DNA of 64,000 nucleotides from an uncultured Bacteroides sp. (GTDB lineage: Bacteria; Bacteroidota; Bacteroidia; Bacteroidales; Bacteroidaceae). Location of the stretch: assembly GCA_945965395.1 (NCBI GenBank), contig CAMFND010000150.1, positions 1 through 64,000 on the forward strand, read 5' to 3'. A model generated the notes under the pieces. It made no database searches and was not told the DNA's origin. It saw only the letters and a list, made by a program, of their open reading frames with translations. Made by a program: the position numbers and the translations under genes. This document shows, one piece after another, positions 62,990 through 64,000 of this stretch. Position 1 is the stretch's first letter, and the number at the start of each line of letters is the position of its first letter.

Positions 62990-63879
62990 TTCTTACTTGC
63001 ATCAAATAAGCTTTTCTTCTCGTCATCCGTCAGACTGTTATAGCCCGACTTACGCAGTTTGTCCAGAATCCGGTCAATTTCTGCCTCACGTTCCTTTTTC
63101 CGGGCATTGTATTCATAATCCGCCTGGCGTCCTCCGTAGTGCACCTTCATCTTGGGTTTACGCCTCACCGGACGTCCCAAGCCTGCAAACCAGTCGCACA
63201 CCAGGTTTATCCATTTTGTGGCATCGTGGCCGCTCTGCAATCCTGCCGCAAACCACCATCCGGCCAGTGCTCCACCCAGATGTGCAATGTGCCCACCTGC
63301 ATTCTCAGAAGTCATGAACAGCAAATCGAGTGCCACCATAAACAGAGCCACATATTTCAGACGCACCGTACCGATAAACAGGAACTGTACCGGATAATTC
63401 GGTTCACGTACACTTACCGCCACCACAATGGCCAACACAGAAGCCGAAGCACCCAACAAATAGGAAGAATACACGGCATCCTGAAAATAAGGAAACACAT
63501 TATATGCCAGCATATAAAGCAATCCGCCGCAAATACCTCCCAGAAAATAAAGTCCACGCAAGTGCTTCGACGAGAAAAAAGCCAGAAACAGACGACCGAA
63601 CCAGAACAGCCACAGCATATTAAACAAGATGTGCAGCACACCGGCATGCATGAACATGTAAGTAATCAGGGTCCAGGGCCTACGGATAAAGACCTCCGTC
63701 CATGCCGGCAGTTCCAGATAGTTCATCCATGGTGAAGAAGGCACATTGAACAAAGTCAGAAAAATCTGCACCAGTGTCACTGCCAGAAACACCGCTACGT
63801 TCACATACACCAGACGCAGCACAATGTCTCCCTGCTGGAACTTTCTTTTCAAATCAGTAATAAATCCGTCCGCCGCCAT
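62986..63879 (-). CDS. Rhomboid family intramembrane serine protease
   Basis: About 297 residues from MAADGFITDLKRKFQQ (63879); the open frame extends 7 codons further. Six membrane helices. The catalytic serine region reads LLGASASVLAIVV, a GxSx variant of the usual GxSG, and the histidine is in HIAHLGGALAG. A cytosolic C-terminal tail with a DUF6576-like RKSGYNSLTDDEKKSLF motif is common in Bacteroidota. Its start lies 26 bases inside the end of the upstream rhomboid gene, a tandem pair. Confidence 0.88.
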   Translation of the reverse strand: MAADGFITDLKRKFQQGDIVLRLVYVNVAVFLAVTLVQIFLTLFNVPSSPWMNYLELPAWTEVFIRRPWTLITYMFMHAGVLHILFNMLWLFWFGRLFLAFFSSKHLRGLYFLGGICGGLLYMLAYNVFPYFQDAVYSSYLLGASASVLAIVVAVSVREPNYPVQFLFIGTVRLKYVALFMVALDLLFMTSENAGGHIAHLGGALAGWWFAAGLQSGHDATKWINLVCDWFAGLGRPVRRKPKMKVHYGGRQADYEYNARKKEREAEIDRILDKLRKSGYNSLTDDEKKSLFDASKK

Positions 63880-64000
63880 TTTTCTTTCTCCAATAAACAA
63901 TCAGTATCAAGCCGAACAACATACCTCCCAAGTGAGCGAAATGGGCTACTCCATCGTTGCTTCCCAATCCTAAAAGCAACTCCAGCACCGCATATCCAAT
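63854..64000 (-). CDS. Rhomboid family protease, C-terminal part (runs off window)
   Basis: The last 48 codons of a second rhomboid: IGYAVLELLLGLGSND, then VAHFAHLGGMLFGLILI with the catalytic histidine helix, then the short basic tail RKKNGGGRIYY. The start and catalytic serine lie beyond position 64000. It overlaps the next rhomboid gene by 26 bases. Confidence 0.85.
   Translation of the reverse strand: MGYAVLELLLGLGSNDGVAHFAHLGGMLFGLILIVYWRKKNGGGRIYY

Overview
The window is chromosomal DNA of a gut Bacteroidales bacterium, most likely Phocaeicola or Bacteroides. The support is SusC/SusD-type glycan uptake genes, a hybrid two-component regulator, NigD-like and DUF1735/DUF4361 lipoproteins, a fused SecDF, and repeated promoter elements of the Bacteroidota type (-7 TAnnTTTG, sometimes with a -33 TTTG-like box). 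The species cannot be fixed from sequence alone.

Layout. 0-8.5 kb is mostly housekeeping: rpsL, a DUF3467 protein, a lone GH43 enzyme, a DEAD-box RNA helicase, and a tight minus-strand unit of Ca2+-type P-ATPase, HAD phosphatase and ribF. A tRNA-Met(CAT) at 8.6 kb is followed by a small decayed accessory patch (8.8-10.04 kb) with a GIY-YIG protein and a frameshifted winged-helix gene. 10.3-17.3 kb holds a NigD-like lipoprotein, the minus-strand unit ruvB-flippase-DUF389, and the plus-strand unit EFR1 ferredoxin-mnmA. 17.3-24.5 kb is a three-gene unit (GH20, GH2, serine-type sulfatase) suited to trimming sulfated host glycans such as mucin O-glycans. 25.1-27.7 kb has a lipoprotein and an OmpA-family protein with a strongly structured upstream region. 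metG (28.2 kb) precedes a surface-polysaccharide cluster (30.3-38 kb: flippase, five glycosyltransferases, LicD). A YfhO-like membrane protein lies divergent from mtnN-luxS. 42-56.4 kb is a complete polysaccharide utilization locus: an IPT/NHL lipoprotein, SusC, SusD, a DUF1735/DUF4361 lipoprotein and GH2, divergent from the HTCS regulator. The end carries secDF, an M3 peptidase, an EEP-family hydrolase and two tandem rhomboid proteases, the second of which runs off the window.

The most unusual structure is non-coding. Four gene-free stretches (11129-11232, 24935-25037, 41923-41993 and 56409-56534) each carry a tandem array of short imperfect palindromes with the same 22-bp period. The palindrome word is shared by two of the arrays and different in the other two. 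In the AAACG arrays the variable centres change in complementary pairs, so different units can pair with each other, and both outer edges end in outward T-runs. They look like elaborate bidirectional terminators or a protein-binding or mobile repeat family. I do not recognise a named family for them.
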